A DNA stretch of 64,000 bases from Lactuca virosa (Eukaryota > Streptophyta > Magnoliopsida > Asterales > Asteraceae): contig CAKMRJ010004445.1 of the NCBI GenBank assembly GCA_928212115.1, positions 86,341,706-86,405,705 on the forward strand. The letters are read 5' to 3'. The notes below the pieces were generated by a model. It ran no database searches. It had not been told where the DNA came from and saw only the letters and a program-made list of their open reading frames with translations. A program made the position numbers and the translations under genes. Each line of letters starts with the position of its first letter. Positions within the stretch are counted from its first letter, which is position 1. Below, in pieces: positions 11,406 to 22,206 of the stretch.

Positions 11406-13944
11406 TGAAAGAACCCCTTTCTAAACTTTCGTACTTGACAATTTGTTTCTCCAAAAACATGCTACATGCATTTTCATAAAAACAATATTTTACATTGATA
11501 AAGTGATTACAAACGACTGGATACAAACCGACTATTACAAAGTGTTATATATTACACAACTACCCATGATACTATACTTTTATACATACATGATCCCTAA
11601 ATACAAAAGTAATATTATAACTATTCTAAACCTTCCAACAGTATACGACTATATTGGTTACTTATCTCCTGCAATTTGTTAAACAGTGAGAGGAGTACGC
11701 GGTGACGCTTAGTGAGTTCAATAATAGATACAATATAACGTTATGCCATATATATATACTTCCATATGGCAGAAGCAAATGGAACAAGGAACAACAAAGG
11801 CATATGTGAATCATGCGACAAACTTTCCATATTAATCAATGATTTGATTCAAAGATATACAATCAACGAGACATAACAATTTCAATACTTGATATACATC
11901 AATAACACTTCAGCCCAAATGGCACAGAAAACATACAATTTCTGATTATCATTTTGCTAGAATATACAGGCTTTCAGCCCTACATAGCCCTATGCCAATA
12001 CCAGAAGTTATACGAGTCATGCTCTACATGGCCAAAGGCATAAAGCCAATACCAGAAGTGATACGAGACATGCTCTACATGGCCAAAGGCATAAATCCGA
12101 TACCAGAATAATACAAGACATGCTCTACATGGCCAGAGGTTCAAAGCCAATACCAGAAGTGATGCGAGACATGCTCTACATGATCAACAGTATAAAACCA
12201 AAATAACTCAGGAAAGCATATAGCACATATAACACATAACATACAATTGTTCCTATATATTAAACTCACCGTGAAATAACCGGGGGTTATAATAGAAATT
12301 TGGGCAGCACTTCGTTACTATAATTACCTTTCTTCATTCAAAACCGACAGTTTTCTTGAAAATCGGGCCCTGCGAGGGTTGGGCTTCAAAACCGAAAAGA
12401 TAAATTTCTCGGGCTTCTCGGGCACTTCGGGGCGTGTTTCGGGTGTTGGAAATGATCTCGGGGCTTCGGGGGAAGTGGAAATAGCAAAAATATGAAATTA
12501 GGGGTGAAAATGGGCAATTTTCCAAAATTACCCGGGAGATCTCGCAACCCCCCCCCCTTTTATAGGGTGCGAGACCGAAGATCGATGACGGAGAAGGCTC
12601 CATGCGGCAGCAGATGCGAAGGCCAGGTGGCTCGGACGCGAGGCGAGGACACGGGGCATGCATGCGAGGATCCGATGACGTGGCCTATTCCGGACCTTAT
12701 CCATGCGAGATTTCTCAAAAATTGTGCCCAAATCTTCTAAAATCCACAACTTTCGGATACGGGCTCCGTTTTTGACGTTCTTTATATGCACGCGTAGGCG
12801 AGAATATATTCTACAACTTTTGTTTAGACTTCGTCGGCTAATTTTGACTTTATTTTTAACATTATTATTTTTAACAGACCGGGAAAATCCGTTAAAAATT
12901 CATAACTTCTTCATTCGATGTCCGTTTTCGTCTGTGTTTTTACCATTGTACTACTATTGACGAGACCTTTGATTCACATTTAGGTTGAGTCGGCGAAAAA
13001 TTACTCGATCTAAAATTCGAGTTTTTAGCTGTCTACTGATAAGCTAAAATTTAGAAAAATCATAACTTCCTCATACGAAGTCAGATTTTGACGTTCTTTT
13101 TATGAAAATTCTCGGTTTAACGAGTACTACGACTTTCATTTAGATCACCAAGGCTAAAAAGTAGTTTATAAAAAACTCAGTTTTTACGTTATTCGACGAG
13201 AATACATTCTACAACTTTCGTTTAGACTTCGTCGGCTAATTTTGACCTTTTTTTAATATTATTATTTTTAACAGACCGGGACAGGAAAATCCATTAAAAA
13301 TTCATAACTTCTTCATCCGATGTCCGTTTTCGTCTGTCTTTTTACCATTGTACTACTATTGACCAGACCTTCAATTCTCGTTTAGGTTGTGTCGGCTAAA
13401 AATTACTCGATCTAAAATTCGAGTTTTTAGCTGTCTAATACTAAGCTGAAACTTAGAAAAATCATAACTTCCTCATACGAAGTCAGATTTTGACGTTCTT
13501 TTTATGAAAATGCTCGGTTTAACGAGTACTACGACTTTCATTTAGATCACCAAGGCTAAAAAGTAGTTAATCAAAAACTCACTTTTTACGTCATTCGGCG
13601 TTGTGCCGGTTTTGTTGCGGATCTTCGATTGGTCATAACTTCTTCGTTATAACTCGGATTTCGACGAGGTTTTTGCCTAACTGTTTCTAACGAGATTCTT
13701 TACAACTTTCAATATCAAAATTTTACTTATTTCAAATTTTATATTTTCGTTAAATTTCAATATTTGCCTAATGTTCGAAATCTCATAAGACTTCCAAAAC
13801 ATTCTGGATGATTCTAAACATAGTTTTACTTCATTTCTAGTAAAAACTATCCGTTAGAACTCAATACTCATACTTATATAATATTTCATAATATTATTCA
13901 ATTTTAAAAATTACATAACACGATATCCGAACGTGTATGTCACA
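11406..13944 (-). repeat. 5' LTR of element K (2.54 kb)
   Basis: Same ends as the 3' LTR (GTATGTCACA versus GTATGTTACA). About 320 bp longer in balance, because of an extra tandem copy of a 399-bp segment at 13,198-13,596. The C run here is near 12,547. Confidence 0.9.
12799..13596. repeat. 399-bp tandem duplication inside one LTR of K
   Basis: GAGAATATATTCTACAACTT at 12,799 and GAGAATACATTCTACAACTT at 13,198 each begin a copy that runs through TAACAGACCGGG, CATAACTTC and TAAAAAGTAGTTTA blocks. The other LTR has one copy. The copies differ at many positions, so the duplication is not recent, or one copy came from a related LTR. Confidence 0.8.
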
Positions 13945-13949
13945 ATACA
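13945..13949. other. Target site duplication of element K, right copy
   Basis: ATACA, identical to 7698-7702. Confidence 0.9.
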
Positions 13950-15846
13950 TCTTCGTGGCCCGCAGATGGATCGAAAATTTAGACTTTTGTGCTTCCTCTG
14001 ATAATTCCTGACCCTGTCGCACTGCGTTAGTAACCCATGACTATCTCTAACAACTAACGGAATGTGGCCCCTGATTCTCTCTTCATTCCAATTCTCCCTC
14101 TTTAAACCCTGTACCTGAGCTTTCTTGATCAAATCTAACAGTGGTGAAATGATAACCATCCACAAACGTGGATCTCTGATGGGTGTGCTCGCTTCCTTGC
14201 GACTCAAGGCATCGACCACAATATTGGTCTTCCTAGGATGGTACAAAATCTCACAGCCATAATCATTCACCACGTCTAACCATCTGCGTTATCTCATATT
14301 CAGGTTCGGCTAGTCCATCAAATATCTCAAGCTCTTGTGGTCTGTATAAATCGTTCATCTGACCTCATACAAGTAATGTTTCAAAATCTTGATGGCAAAA
14401 AGCACACCCCAGCTGTAAATCATGAGTTGGGTAACTCTCCTCATGAGGCTTCAACTGCTTTGATGTGTAAGCAATCACATGACCTCTTTGCATAAGCACT
14501 GCACTCAAATCCAAAATCGACGCATCATAATAAACCACAAAGTCATCCAAACCCTGAGGAAGGTTAGAATCGGAGCCTCACACAATCCCTACCTCAATGT
14601 CCCAAATGTTACCTGGTGCTTAGGCCGCCACACAAAAATAACATTTTTCTTCATCAATCGGGTCAAAGAGAAAACAATCATGGAGAAATCCTGAATGAAC
14701 TCTGGAGAGAACCTGCTAACCGAAGGAAACTCTGGACCTTAGATGGTGTCCTCGAAATCTCCCACTACATCACTGCCTCAATCTTGGCCGGGTCGACCAA
14801 TATACCATTCAAGTTGACAATGTGCCCCAAGAACTGTACCTCGTGCAACTAGGACTCACATTTAGTGAACTTGACATAAAGCCTCTCCATCCTCAAGGTC
14901 TCTAAAACCTCCCACGGGTGCTCCTCATGTTGTTCATTGCTCTTAGAATAGACCACGATATCATAAATAAACACTATCACAGACCGGTCCAACATTTGTC
15001 TGCACACCTGGTTCATAAGGTTCATGAATGTTATCGATGCATTGGTAAACCCAAATGAAATCACCACAAACTCATAGTGACCATAGCGAGTCCTAATGGC
15101 TGTCTTCCGCATGTCATCATCCCTGACCCTCATCTGATGATAACCTGATCTCAAATAAATCTTGGAAAACCAAGATTCACCCCGTATCTGGTCAAATAAA
15201 TTGTTGATCCTCAGGTGGATAATGGTTCTTTGCCATTAAATTGTTTAACTCCTGGTAGTAAATGTACCTCTTATATGAACCATCCTTCTTCCTATAAAAT
15301 AGGATCGATGCTTCCCACGGTGAACTGCTTGGCCCGATGAATCCCTTGTTTACCATCTCCTACAGCTGCGTAAACAACTCATGCATCTCTAGTGATGCTA
15401 GGCGATATGGTACCTTGGCTATAGGAGTCGCACCTGGAACCAAATCGATCCGGAATTACAACTGCCTCTCAGGAGGCACACCGACAAATCCTCAAGAAAC
15501 ACATCGGGAAAATCTTAAACGATAGGGACATCACCCATTACATCCCTGCTGAAGATATCTCCTAGCCTTCGCAGCTGAGAAAAAAGTCGGTACTCGTTAA
15601 GTTCCATCATCATCAATAGTCAGTTCTTCCCTACTTGAGGTTAAAACTCTCACTAGATGACGCTTACAATCAATCATAGCTCAATTTTGGCTCAACCAAT
15701 TGATGCCCACAATAATCTTAGTCCCTCACAGTGGAATAGGGACTAGATCAATCGGATACTTATTGTGGTAACCCACTCACTAAAAACATCGGGTTGTACC
15801 GAATCAAAAACAACAAGATCCGATAAACCACTCACTAAAAACATCC

Positions 15847-15915
15847 CTGAAAATGAGAACATAAAACATAAACATAAAATAAGGCATGCAGCAAAGAGTA
15901 AAAAAAGATACATGT
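15847..15915 (-). other. Decayed intron-like segment before the protease of element B
   Basis: Minus-strand segment between the gag tail (AFQLIAEEARVAPNMV) and the protease (LSDLVVFDS). It is T-rich and ends TCATTTTCAG; its start reads ACATGTATC where element G has GTATGTATT. The position equals that of the 65-bp GT-AG segment in G (45315-45379). The donor is lost by apparent G-to-A change. Confidence 0.55.
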
Positions 15916-17100
15916 TAGTAACCATATTTGGTGCTACTCGTGCCTCCTCGGCTATCAACTGGAATGCTCTAATTCTCACCAAGAGAGCCTCCGCCTTGCC
16001 CTAGTGGCCATCAGCAATACTCAGGGTAGCTCGAGTGGGTACCACCACTGCTCCTCCCGTCAATGTCATGCAATCAGCCTTCTTGTGGCCCGTCTGATTG
16101 CAGTGAAAAAAGATCAATGCTCTTCGAGGGAAATCCCTACCAAAATGTCATGCCTGACCACACCTGAAACAACCCGAACCCCCTGCTCGACAAACCCCTT
16201 CGTGCGACCTGCCACATTTTCCGCAACGGCCCTGACCTTGCTCGCCCCTAGAAAGAGAATCAAATATTTTGTTCCTCTTCATCGGGCCCACCGCTATCTG
16301 AACCTACTTCAGCTTGCGCTTTGTCCGAAGATCCAAATAAATCTCCTGTTCCCGAGTCTGGAAATCATATCCTCTAAAGTCCTATATCTCGACATGCTCA
16401 CAAACTCTCAAATGTCATCCCCGACCATGTCATGATACCTAATCTTCTTCATCTCCTCATACGCAGCATAATGTGGAACTAATAAATCCCTTTCCCTGAA
16501 CTTGGCAATGATCTTCGTTATAGTCTCCATCATCTGGTGAAGGGCCTGAAACTCTCTCGCCAACTGTTGCACCTCACTAGCAGGTGTAAAATCCGCTCTG
16601 AATCTCGTCACAAAATCAGCCCAATTCATGGTTGCCACGACCTCATCCCCCCAAGGCATAACCAACCTCCTCCTACCAGTTGTGATCTCCATCCCTCAGA
16701 AGGAAAAATGATAATCCCACCTTCGATCCCTCAGGGTAGAAACTCGTCCGTTGATCATGCTCCAGATCTGTGATCCACTGTTTGTTGGCAATTACCCAAA
16801 GAACTTTGGGGCCCTGCAAGCCTTGAACTCTCGAAAGGAGAGAGTCTGTGCCCCGAACTGACTAGCTACAATCTCTGCACACAAGGCCCCAAAGCGATCA
16901 TTGAGCAACGCCATTATCCCCTCCTTAATGGTACCAAATATCATAGAAGTCGCATCCAAAATACGATGAGTGATCTCGGATGTAATCAACTCGTGTATCC
17001 TTTCTTTCATCAATCGGCTCAACACTAGATCCTGAACTAGAACATGAACCATAACCTCCTCCTCGAGCGTACTAAAAGGCAAACATATAAATTATCAGAA

Positions 17101-17889
17101 CATACTCGAGGGAAGTCTCACACAACAAGCTCCTTAGGATCTCCTTGATTTTCCTTGATTTGATTACGTATTCTGTAATTTCAGTAGTACGGGCCCAATA
17201 CTACCCTCCACACCTATCCGTACTTTCCTCGAGAATCATTCTGAATCCTCTAGGTCACTCCACCATGGCAACTCTCCTGAGCCCTATGCTAAACAACATG
17301 TATATATTGCTACATCACTCCCTAGGCACTCCTAGGAATCCTCATCTCACCTGCTTCTGCAATACTAGGAACCTCTACCAACATCATTGGTTTCCTTATG
17401 CATGCAAACTATACACAAAACAATATCAAATAGGTTGTCGAATAAGTGATTCTACCCTAAGTCCACAACCAGACAAGGAATAAGAAAATAAGGCTAAATG
17501 AATCATTCTAGGGCTATGTGATCTTAATCGTATACAAATTTTATACATAGACTTAACAATTAACTTTTACAATATAGACTCCAAGTAATGCATAACATCT
17601 AATTCCTCCTAGGCTACAAGGCATCACAAAAATTAGGAAAGTCTATCATGAAATTCCTAAAGGTATCTGTAGCCTTAATTAAGCATTCAACTGACATAAT
17701 AGCATACTAAGCATAATACGCATGTATGTGTATTTTGGGAATCACTTTGAGCTCGGCTGATTGCACAAATCACACTCCTTTACTTTGTAAATATCTTTTT
17801 TATAAAATTTATTTTCATTCGAAAGGATTATCAATTCCTTAGTTTAAGCTCAGACGCACCCGAGAGTATGCCCAAATCTGTCAAACAAA
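17101..17889 (-). other. Leader of element B, non-coding
   Basis: Between the primer site and gag. No supported ORF; the open frame at 17145-17483 on the plus strand is chance. Similar blocks (CTAGGAATCC, GGTAGAATCA-type) occur in the leaders of E (39,200-39,600) and G (43,740-44,070). Confidence 0.7.
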
Positions 17890-17902
17890 GGTTTTGATAC
17901 CA
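17890..17902 (-). other. Primer binding site of element B
   Basis: Minus-strand TGGTATCAAAACC follows LTR end ...GGGACGTTACA by three bases; initiator tRNA-Met type with two changes. Confidence 0.8.
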
Positions 17903-17905
17903 ATT

Positions 17906-18070
17906 TGTAACGTCCCAAAAATACTACTAAAAATATTAATATTCAAACCATCAAATCTATACAAACATTTGTTCAAAAACCAATCATAGTAAAAGGTATC
18001 TCTCAAACATCATAGTAAGATATTAATAATCAATGCGGAAAAAGCCCTCAGGGGATTCAGTACAGTCAAG
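17906..18070 (-). repeat. Truncated 5' LTR of element B (about 165 bp kept)
   Basis: Minus-strand ...GTATTTTTGGGACGTTACA next to the primer site. The rest is replaced by the copia remnant that starts at about 18,077. Confidence 0.75.
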
Positions 18071-18076
18071 TCGGGC

Positions 18077-18598
18077 CCTTCTCTTTGGAACTGGATGGTA
18101 ATGTCTATGATCGTAAGTCTACTACTGGATATTATACTTTTTTGGGAGATTCATTGATTTCATGGAAGAGTAAGAAACAAGATGGTGTCTCTTCATCACC
18201 TATAGAATATGAGTATCGAGCTATGACTGTTGCTACTTGCAAAATTGTGTGGCTGCAATGGCTTCTTGCTGACATGAGTATTCGTATTTCTCAACCTACC
18301 CATTTGCACTGTGACAACGAGCGTGCAATAATGATTACAAAGAATTCGGTGTTTCATGAGCGTAAAAAACATATTGAGATTAGTTGTCATTTCACTCGTC
18401 ACCACTTTCAGAAGTGAAATATTTCTCTTCCTCGTGTTTCATCAAGAATGCAATTTGTTGATATATTTATGAATGTTTTGGCTGCTCATCAGTTTAATTT
18501 TGTGACTATATTTATGAATGTTTTGGCTGCTCATCAGTTTAATTTTGTGACTGACAAATCAATGCTTATTGCTGACACATTATGAGTTTGAGGGATGA
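18077..18598 (+). pseudogene. pol: Copia RNase H C-terminal remnant (element L)
   Basis: Plus-strand frame from before 18085. DRKSTTGYYTFLGDSLISWKSKKQ is split here into its two recognisable halves, DRKSTTGYYTFLG and SWKSKKQ; SSSPIEYEYRAM and the HLHCDNERAI block follow, all typical of Ty1/copia RNase H. The stop TGA at 18415-18417 interrupts a frame that then runs on through the C-terminus (LPRVSSRMQF) to the LTR. A 45-bp in-frame tandem duplication repeats IFMNVLAAHQFNFVT. Everything upstream of RNase H is missing. Confidence 0.88.
18462..18551. repeat. 45-bp perfect tandem duplication
   Basis: Two identical copies starting at 18462 and 18507 in the copia remnant; in frame (15 residues). 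Confidence 0.95.
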
Positions 18599-18772
18599 TG
18601 TTAGCTTAATAAAGTTATTAGGCCATTTTCTTGTTTGGGCCATGTTTGGCACCTTTAACAGTTAAACCTAATTAGCTATCATACTTATATCGTCATTTCC
18701 TTTCATTGTAGTTGTATTATTTTTTATGATTCAACAATAAAACTCTAGCAATATTTTGTTCATTAGTTTTCA
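18599..18772 (+). repeat. 3' LTR of copia remnant L (about 174 bp)
   Basis: TGTTAGCTTAATAAAG ... TTAGTTTTCA right after a purine-rich GAGTTTGAGGGATGA tract. Small LTR, TG...CA ends, next to RNase H: a normal copia 3' end. The right boundary is set only by the CA and the loss of pattern. Confidence 0.65.
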
Positions 18773-19504
18773 AAATTAAGTATCAGCATATCATCTAATT
18801 TCATGGATACTTGATCTACTTATATAAAAAACCCAAAAAATGAAAGTAGTTAGAGATCGAGAAAAGAAAGATAACCAAGCAACAAATGTGATATAGAGAT
18901 GGGGAGTCACATTTCAAAATTTAAATCTGTAGATTTTTATATAATTAAAAAATCGAGCAAGTTTGGGATTTGCATAGGATATTCATAAGAAACATAGGCA
19001 AAATGAGGACTCAATATCACCCGCGAAAAACAAAGCAAAAGCGTGGGTTTTTGGATTCTTCTCTTTCGAGGTTTAACTTTGGTTACGTTGGGAAAAAAAC
19101 GTAATCTTTACCATTATGCTTTTTCTTTTTTGGATCAGCCTAAAATCATAACCCAAAGAAAACGTAATTAAAAAAATAACACAAAGCCCTAATCACTAAA
19201 AAAGTCGATACACATATATATAGTAGTTTAAAACAAACTCCAATAACCTAAATAAAAACACATGGGGGCGTACAAATGAGATTGTGAAAGAAGAATAGGT
19301 TCCTAACTGCCTATTAACTTGTACTTCTCAATAAATTAATACTAGGTATTATACAATATACTATAAATATAGATATAGATATATGTTACACAAATATAGA
19401 TATAGATATATGTTACACAGAGTGTAGTGGCTTTACTAGTTTTTCTTTAAAACCATAAACGTCATCTTATTTAAGATAATCAAGCGTGAAACCCTAAATT
19501 CTTT
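18773..19504. other. Intergenic, AT-rich; downstream flank of the CYP79 pseudogene
   Basis: No ORF or recognised repeat apart from a 27-bp direct duplicate (AAATATAGATATAGATATAT... at 19365 and 19393). Confidence 0.6.
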
Positions 19505-20575
19505 TCAAATTTTTGGGTAGAGATGTTGAGGCAGTCGTGGCTTGGCAATGAGCACAAGTGGCTCAGCCAGGCTAAGGTCATCATGATTTTCAACAAGCTT
19601 AATCGGCAGCTCTTTACATATCGGCTCCCAAGTGAACCCTTGAAGCAGTCTGGCTAACATTATTGTAGTGATGGTAGAGCCCAACACCACTGCAGGACAG
19701 CCACGTTTCGGGGTGCTAAATGAAATCATTCTCAACTCATCATCTGTAAGAAACACTTGCTTTTCTTCCCCTTGTAGATGACGATCTGGATTAAACCGCA
19801 ATGGATCCGCCCACACATTTGGATTCCTTCCTAACCCACGTCGACTAAGCATTACATGACTACCCTTTGGTATAAAGTAACCGGCAACAGTAGTGTCCAT
19901 CGTCGAAACATGGGGTGGATTAAAAGCTGCAAAAGGGTGCAACCTAAAGGATTCCTTGATACACGCTTTTAGGTAATTGAGTTGGGGTAAGTCTCGCTCT
20001 TGGACTAGCCGATTGCAACCTACAACACGGTCCAGTTCCTCCACCGCTCGTTTTAAGAGCGTGGGTTCATTCATCATCTCTATTTGATTGCATATGTACC
20101 CGAGCAAGTGGTTGGCTTCTTCGTCACGTTTGGGTTGCAACCACTTGTGCACTTGGGAGGAGAGCATGTCGCGGCTTATAATTCTTCTCATCTTCCTCCA
20201 TTGGTCTCCATTGGACATGGCAGCTGTGTGATAGCCGTCGCTCATCTGGTATGCAGAAATGAAATCAGGCCTTGAAATGAATATTGCCTCTTGTTTCTTT
20301 AGGAACTCGCGTGCTAGCTCTGGGGAGGTGACTGTGATGACATGAGTTGAAGATCCTAGTCGGATACAAAGTATTTGGGTGTTGAACTGATCCATGAGGT
20401 TGTGGATCCACCTAAAAATCGGTTGATTTAGGAGCATTTGGATAGTACATCCAATGAATGGCAAGCCCATTGGTCCAGGTGGCAGTCGGTGTCGGTTGCT
20501 TAAAGATTTTTTGTAAAGAAACCTGGCATATAAGATGAGCATAATGACAATGAGGACGATGATTGTTGGAGTCAT
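19505..20575 (-). pseudogene. CYP79-type cytochrome P450, internally deleted pseudogene
   Basis: An open frame of 356 codons against roughly 520-545 for the family. N-terminal membrane anchor at residues 3-22, hinge LPPGPMGLPFIG (31-42), C-helix WRKMRR (126-131), K-helix ESFR with E208/R211, AAFNPPHVSTMDTTVAGYF, FNPDRH (261-266), heme loop FSTPKRGCPA (286-295, Cys293). The SFST..RGC loop and the PHV.. and LSR.GLGRNP blocks point to CYP79, enzymes that N-hydroxylate amino acids to aldoximes at the ER. Between about residues 170 and 173 some 170-190 residues are missing without loss of frame, including the whole I-helix with its oxygen-activation residues. The heme loop also has Pro in place of the usual Gly. 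It cannot be a working P450. An intron there is unlikely: no GT-AG pair is needed to keep the frame. Which CYP79 subfamily is not decidable here. Confidence 0.85.
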
Positions 20576-20785
20576 CTTTAGTGATGAATATAAAGAAGTT
20601 AACTGGTGAAAATGTTCTATGCTGCAAGGTTTAAGTACTGAAGGGATGTAAATGTGAACAGCATAATTGGTTTGTTAAGAAGTTAGTTAGGCTAAATATT
20701 TGAAGACTTTATAGTCAAAATATCATATTAGCAAAAACTTTAGTAACGTATATATCATCTTCCAATCTAATAGCATTCACGTCGG
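20576..20785 (-). promoter_or_regulatory. 5' flank of the CYP79 pseudogene
   Basis: The segment directly upstream of the ATG is homologous to 22,290-22,620 (shared GGTTTGTTAAGAA / GGGTTGTTAAGAA and AATATCATATTA / AATATTATATTA blocks). Similarity stops near 20,785, marking the left edge of the insertion that separates the two copies. Confidence 0.6.
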
Positions 20786-20952
20786 AGGAGATTTTTTATA
20801 GGTATTTTGGTACCACAACATTAATTATACAACATAGTCAATAACTCAAAAGTCAGCTACTTTATGATCAATAAGAAACAAGAAAACAAAACCAGATTAG
20901 AATCAAAAAAAAAATTATCAAGAAAATAGCAAGTTAAAGTAACAAAACTTGC

Positions 20953-21207
20953 CAGGATGATCAAAGTTGTACTCATGGACCCTTGTAAGTTCTTCAGGAG
21001 TCAAATTATGATAGAATGAGTCCTGAAAACAAAACCATAGATACCTATCAGCTAAATAAACCAACTTTTCTTCAAACAAAATATAGTAAAATGGATCGAT
21101 TCATATCATAGACAAAAGAACATATTAACAAGACTATAAATAGAGAGGAATAAGGATTATATCAGCAAAGAAAAAGATACCTGATTGACAAGTACTACAC
21201 GCTGATC
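20953..21207 (-). pseudogene. Uridine-kinase-like (UKL) gene fragment, two exons
   Basis: Minus strand: a partial exon at 21207-21181 (DQRVVLVNQ), donor GTATCT, a 158-bp intron (21180-21023) ending TTTTCAG, then a 70-bp exon 21022-20953 coding DSFYHNLTPEEL..VHEYNFDHP plus one base, and a GC donor (GCAAGT). The residues match the N-terminal kinase part of plant uridine kinase / uracil phosphoribosyltransferase proteins (pyrimidine salvage). The reading frame across the intron is intact, but no Walker A exon and no later exons are seen nearby. The upstream exon is cut inside: homology ends before DQR. A captured or duplicated fragment, not a gene. Confidence 0.75.
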
Positions 21208-21660
21208 ATACATGTACACAATGCACATATATAAGCAATTAACCAAAAAAAATCTAAGAAAGTATATATATCATGGTGTACTGAAGGAACAAGAAAAAAA
21301 AATGAACAGCTGCATTCAGGTTTCCTTAAGCAGGGAAAAAAATCAAAAAACCAACCTTAAAATCGGTGGTGAAGATAGGTATATCACCGGAAATCGTTTT
21401 CTATGACGGTGTTCATCGTTCTTGTCCGGCCGGCGGCAGTGTTTTAGGGCTCCAAAACCGGAAACAAATCCCCCCAAATCGGAATAAAAACTCAAGCTCT
21501 TACTAATTAAGAAGAAATCAAGGACCAAAACCTTACCTTTTAGCTGGCCGATGAAGTGGAATGCCGGAAAATGCTTGAGATCGCCGAAGCTTGAGAGGAA
21601 AATGGAAGGAGCAGCAGACTGGAAAATGAAGACTGAAAGCGTTTTTGTTACAGGGAAACC
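21023..21660 (-). other. UKL intron plus non-coding stretch with UTR-like character
   Basis: Holds the GT-AG intron (21023-21180) and then about 450 bp without a coding signal. 21,343-21,640 is less AT-rich and may be captured 5' UTR, but I cannot show it. Confidence 0.4.
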
Positions 21661-21666
21661 CTATAG

Positions 21667-22166
21667 AGACGACATGTCGTCTCTATAGGTGAACGAAAAC
21701 GGGGTCGTTCCACCTCACGTCATTAAAAAATAAAATAAAAAAGGGTTTTCACGCGGATCGGTCCCATCTTTTCCATACGACATGTCGTCTGGATAGCTTG
21801 ACCAAAGCGACATCGTATTCCATTTCTGCAAGACGGATAAAAAATAAATCGAAATTAATTTTAAGCACCCTATAGCGACGACATGTCCTCTGCATAGGCT
21901 GACCAAAACGGCATCATATTGCTTTTCTGCTACAAAGAAATAAAATAAATCGAAAATATTTTTTTAATTCCTCCTCTTGACGACATGTCGACGGTATAGA
22001 AATTCGATATACCGCAAATATTTTGCCCCTTCCCGCCGAGCCTATGCAGACGACTTGTCGTCTGTATAGCTTTTCTGGTCAATGACATATGGTCAATGTT
22101 TGAAAACTCTGTCCAGACGACATGTCGTCTCTATAGATCGACTTTTGCCGACGACAAATGTCGTCT
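21667..22166. repeat. GACGACATGTCGTC palindrome array (CACTA subterminal repeats)
   Basis: Copies at 21668, 21776, 21877, 21979, 22049, 22116 and 22150, each followed by T/CTATAGG-like sequence and 35-110 bp apart, one or two changes each. The unit is a near-perfect 14-bp palindrome. Such arrays are where CACTA transposases bind. Confidence 0.85.
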
Positions 22167-22206
22167 AGATAGGTGTCGTCTGCAAAGGGTTAGATCCTTG
22201 TAGTGT

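Larger units (their letters stand above)
7703..13944 (-). mobile_element. Non-coding LTR retrotransposon K, complete (6.24 kb, LARD-like)
   Basis: Two long LTRs (7703-9919 and 11406-13944) flank an internal region of about 1.5 kb with a primer site but no gag or pol. Both ends carry the 5-bp duplication ATACA. Removing it re-joins the integrase of element B precisely (ATKMY codons on one side, RDL codons on the other), proving insertion. Long LTRs with a non-coding interior fit the LARD class; replication must use proteins of another element. Its leader is related to A and H. Confidence 0.92.
13945..17100 (-). pseudogene. gag-pol: Ty3/gypsy element B: gag, protease, RT, RNase H, integrase N-terminus (pseudogene, first half)
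   Basis: Minus strand, right to left. Gag 17082-16400 (RAPKFFG and WADFVTRFRADFTPA blocks). Two zinc knuckles, CFRCGQAWHFGRDF (about 16,180-16,140, last Cys lost) and FHCNQTGHKKADC (about 16,108-16,069). A protease remnant where D-S-G reads FDSVQP (about 15,800). RT 15,500-14,849 with RSGYHQMRVRDDD and FIYDIVVYS in place of F-x-D-D. RNase H 14,550-14,180 (YYDASILDLSAVLMQ; VVDALSRKE). The HH half of the integrase zinc finger is at 13,990-13,950. Stops and frameshifts throughout; catalytic residues are lost in protease, RT and integrase. Chromovirus of Tekay/Del type by resemblance. Joined by removal of K to 7702-6603. Confidence 0.88.
20786..22206 (-). mobile_element. CACTA-like DNA transposon or derivative carrying gene exons
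   Basis: The right end reads, on the minus strand, CACTACAAGGATC, a CACTA-type terminus, followed inward by an array of GACGACATGTCGTC palindromes (21,667-22,166), as expected of subterminal repeats. The left part holds uridine-kinase-like exons. The left terminal inverted repeat is not found, so the element is truncated or rearranged; the left edge is placed where CYP79 flank homology stops. Seen: one terminus and the repeat array. Inferred: class. Confidence 0.55.

Noticed and set aside
21667..22166. CRISPR-like repeats with spacers
   Set aside because: Eukaryotic context, repeat is a 14-bp palindrome with variable spacing and no cas genes; CACTA subterminal repeats explain it.
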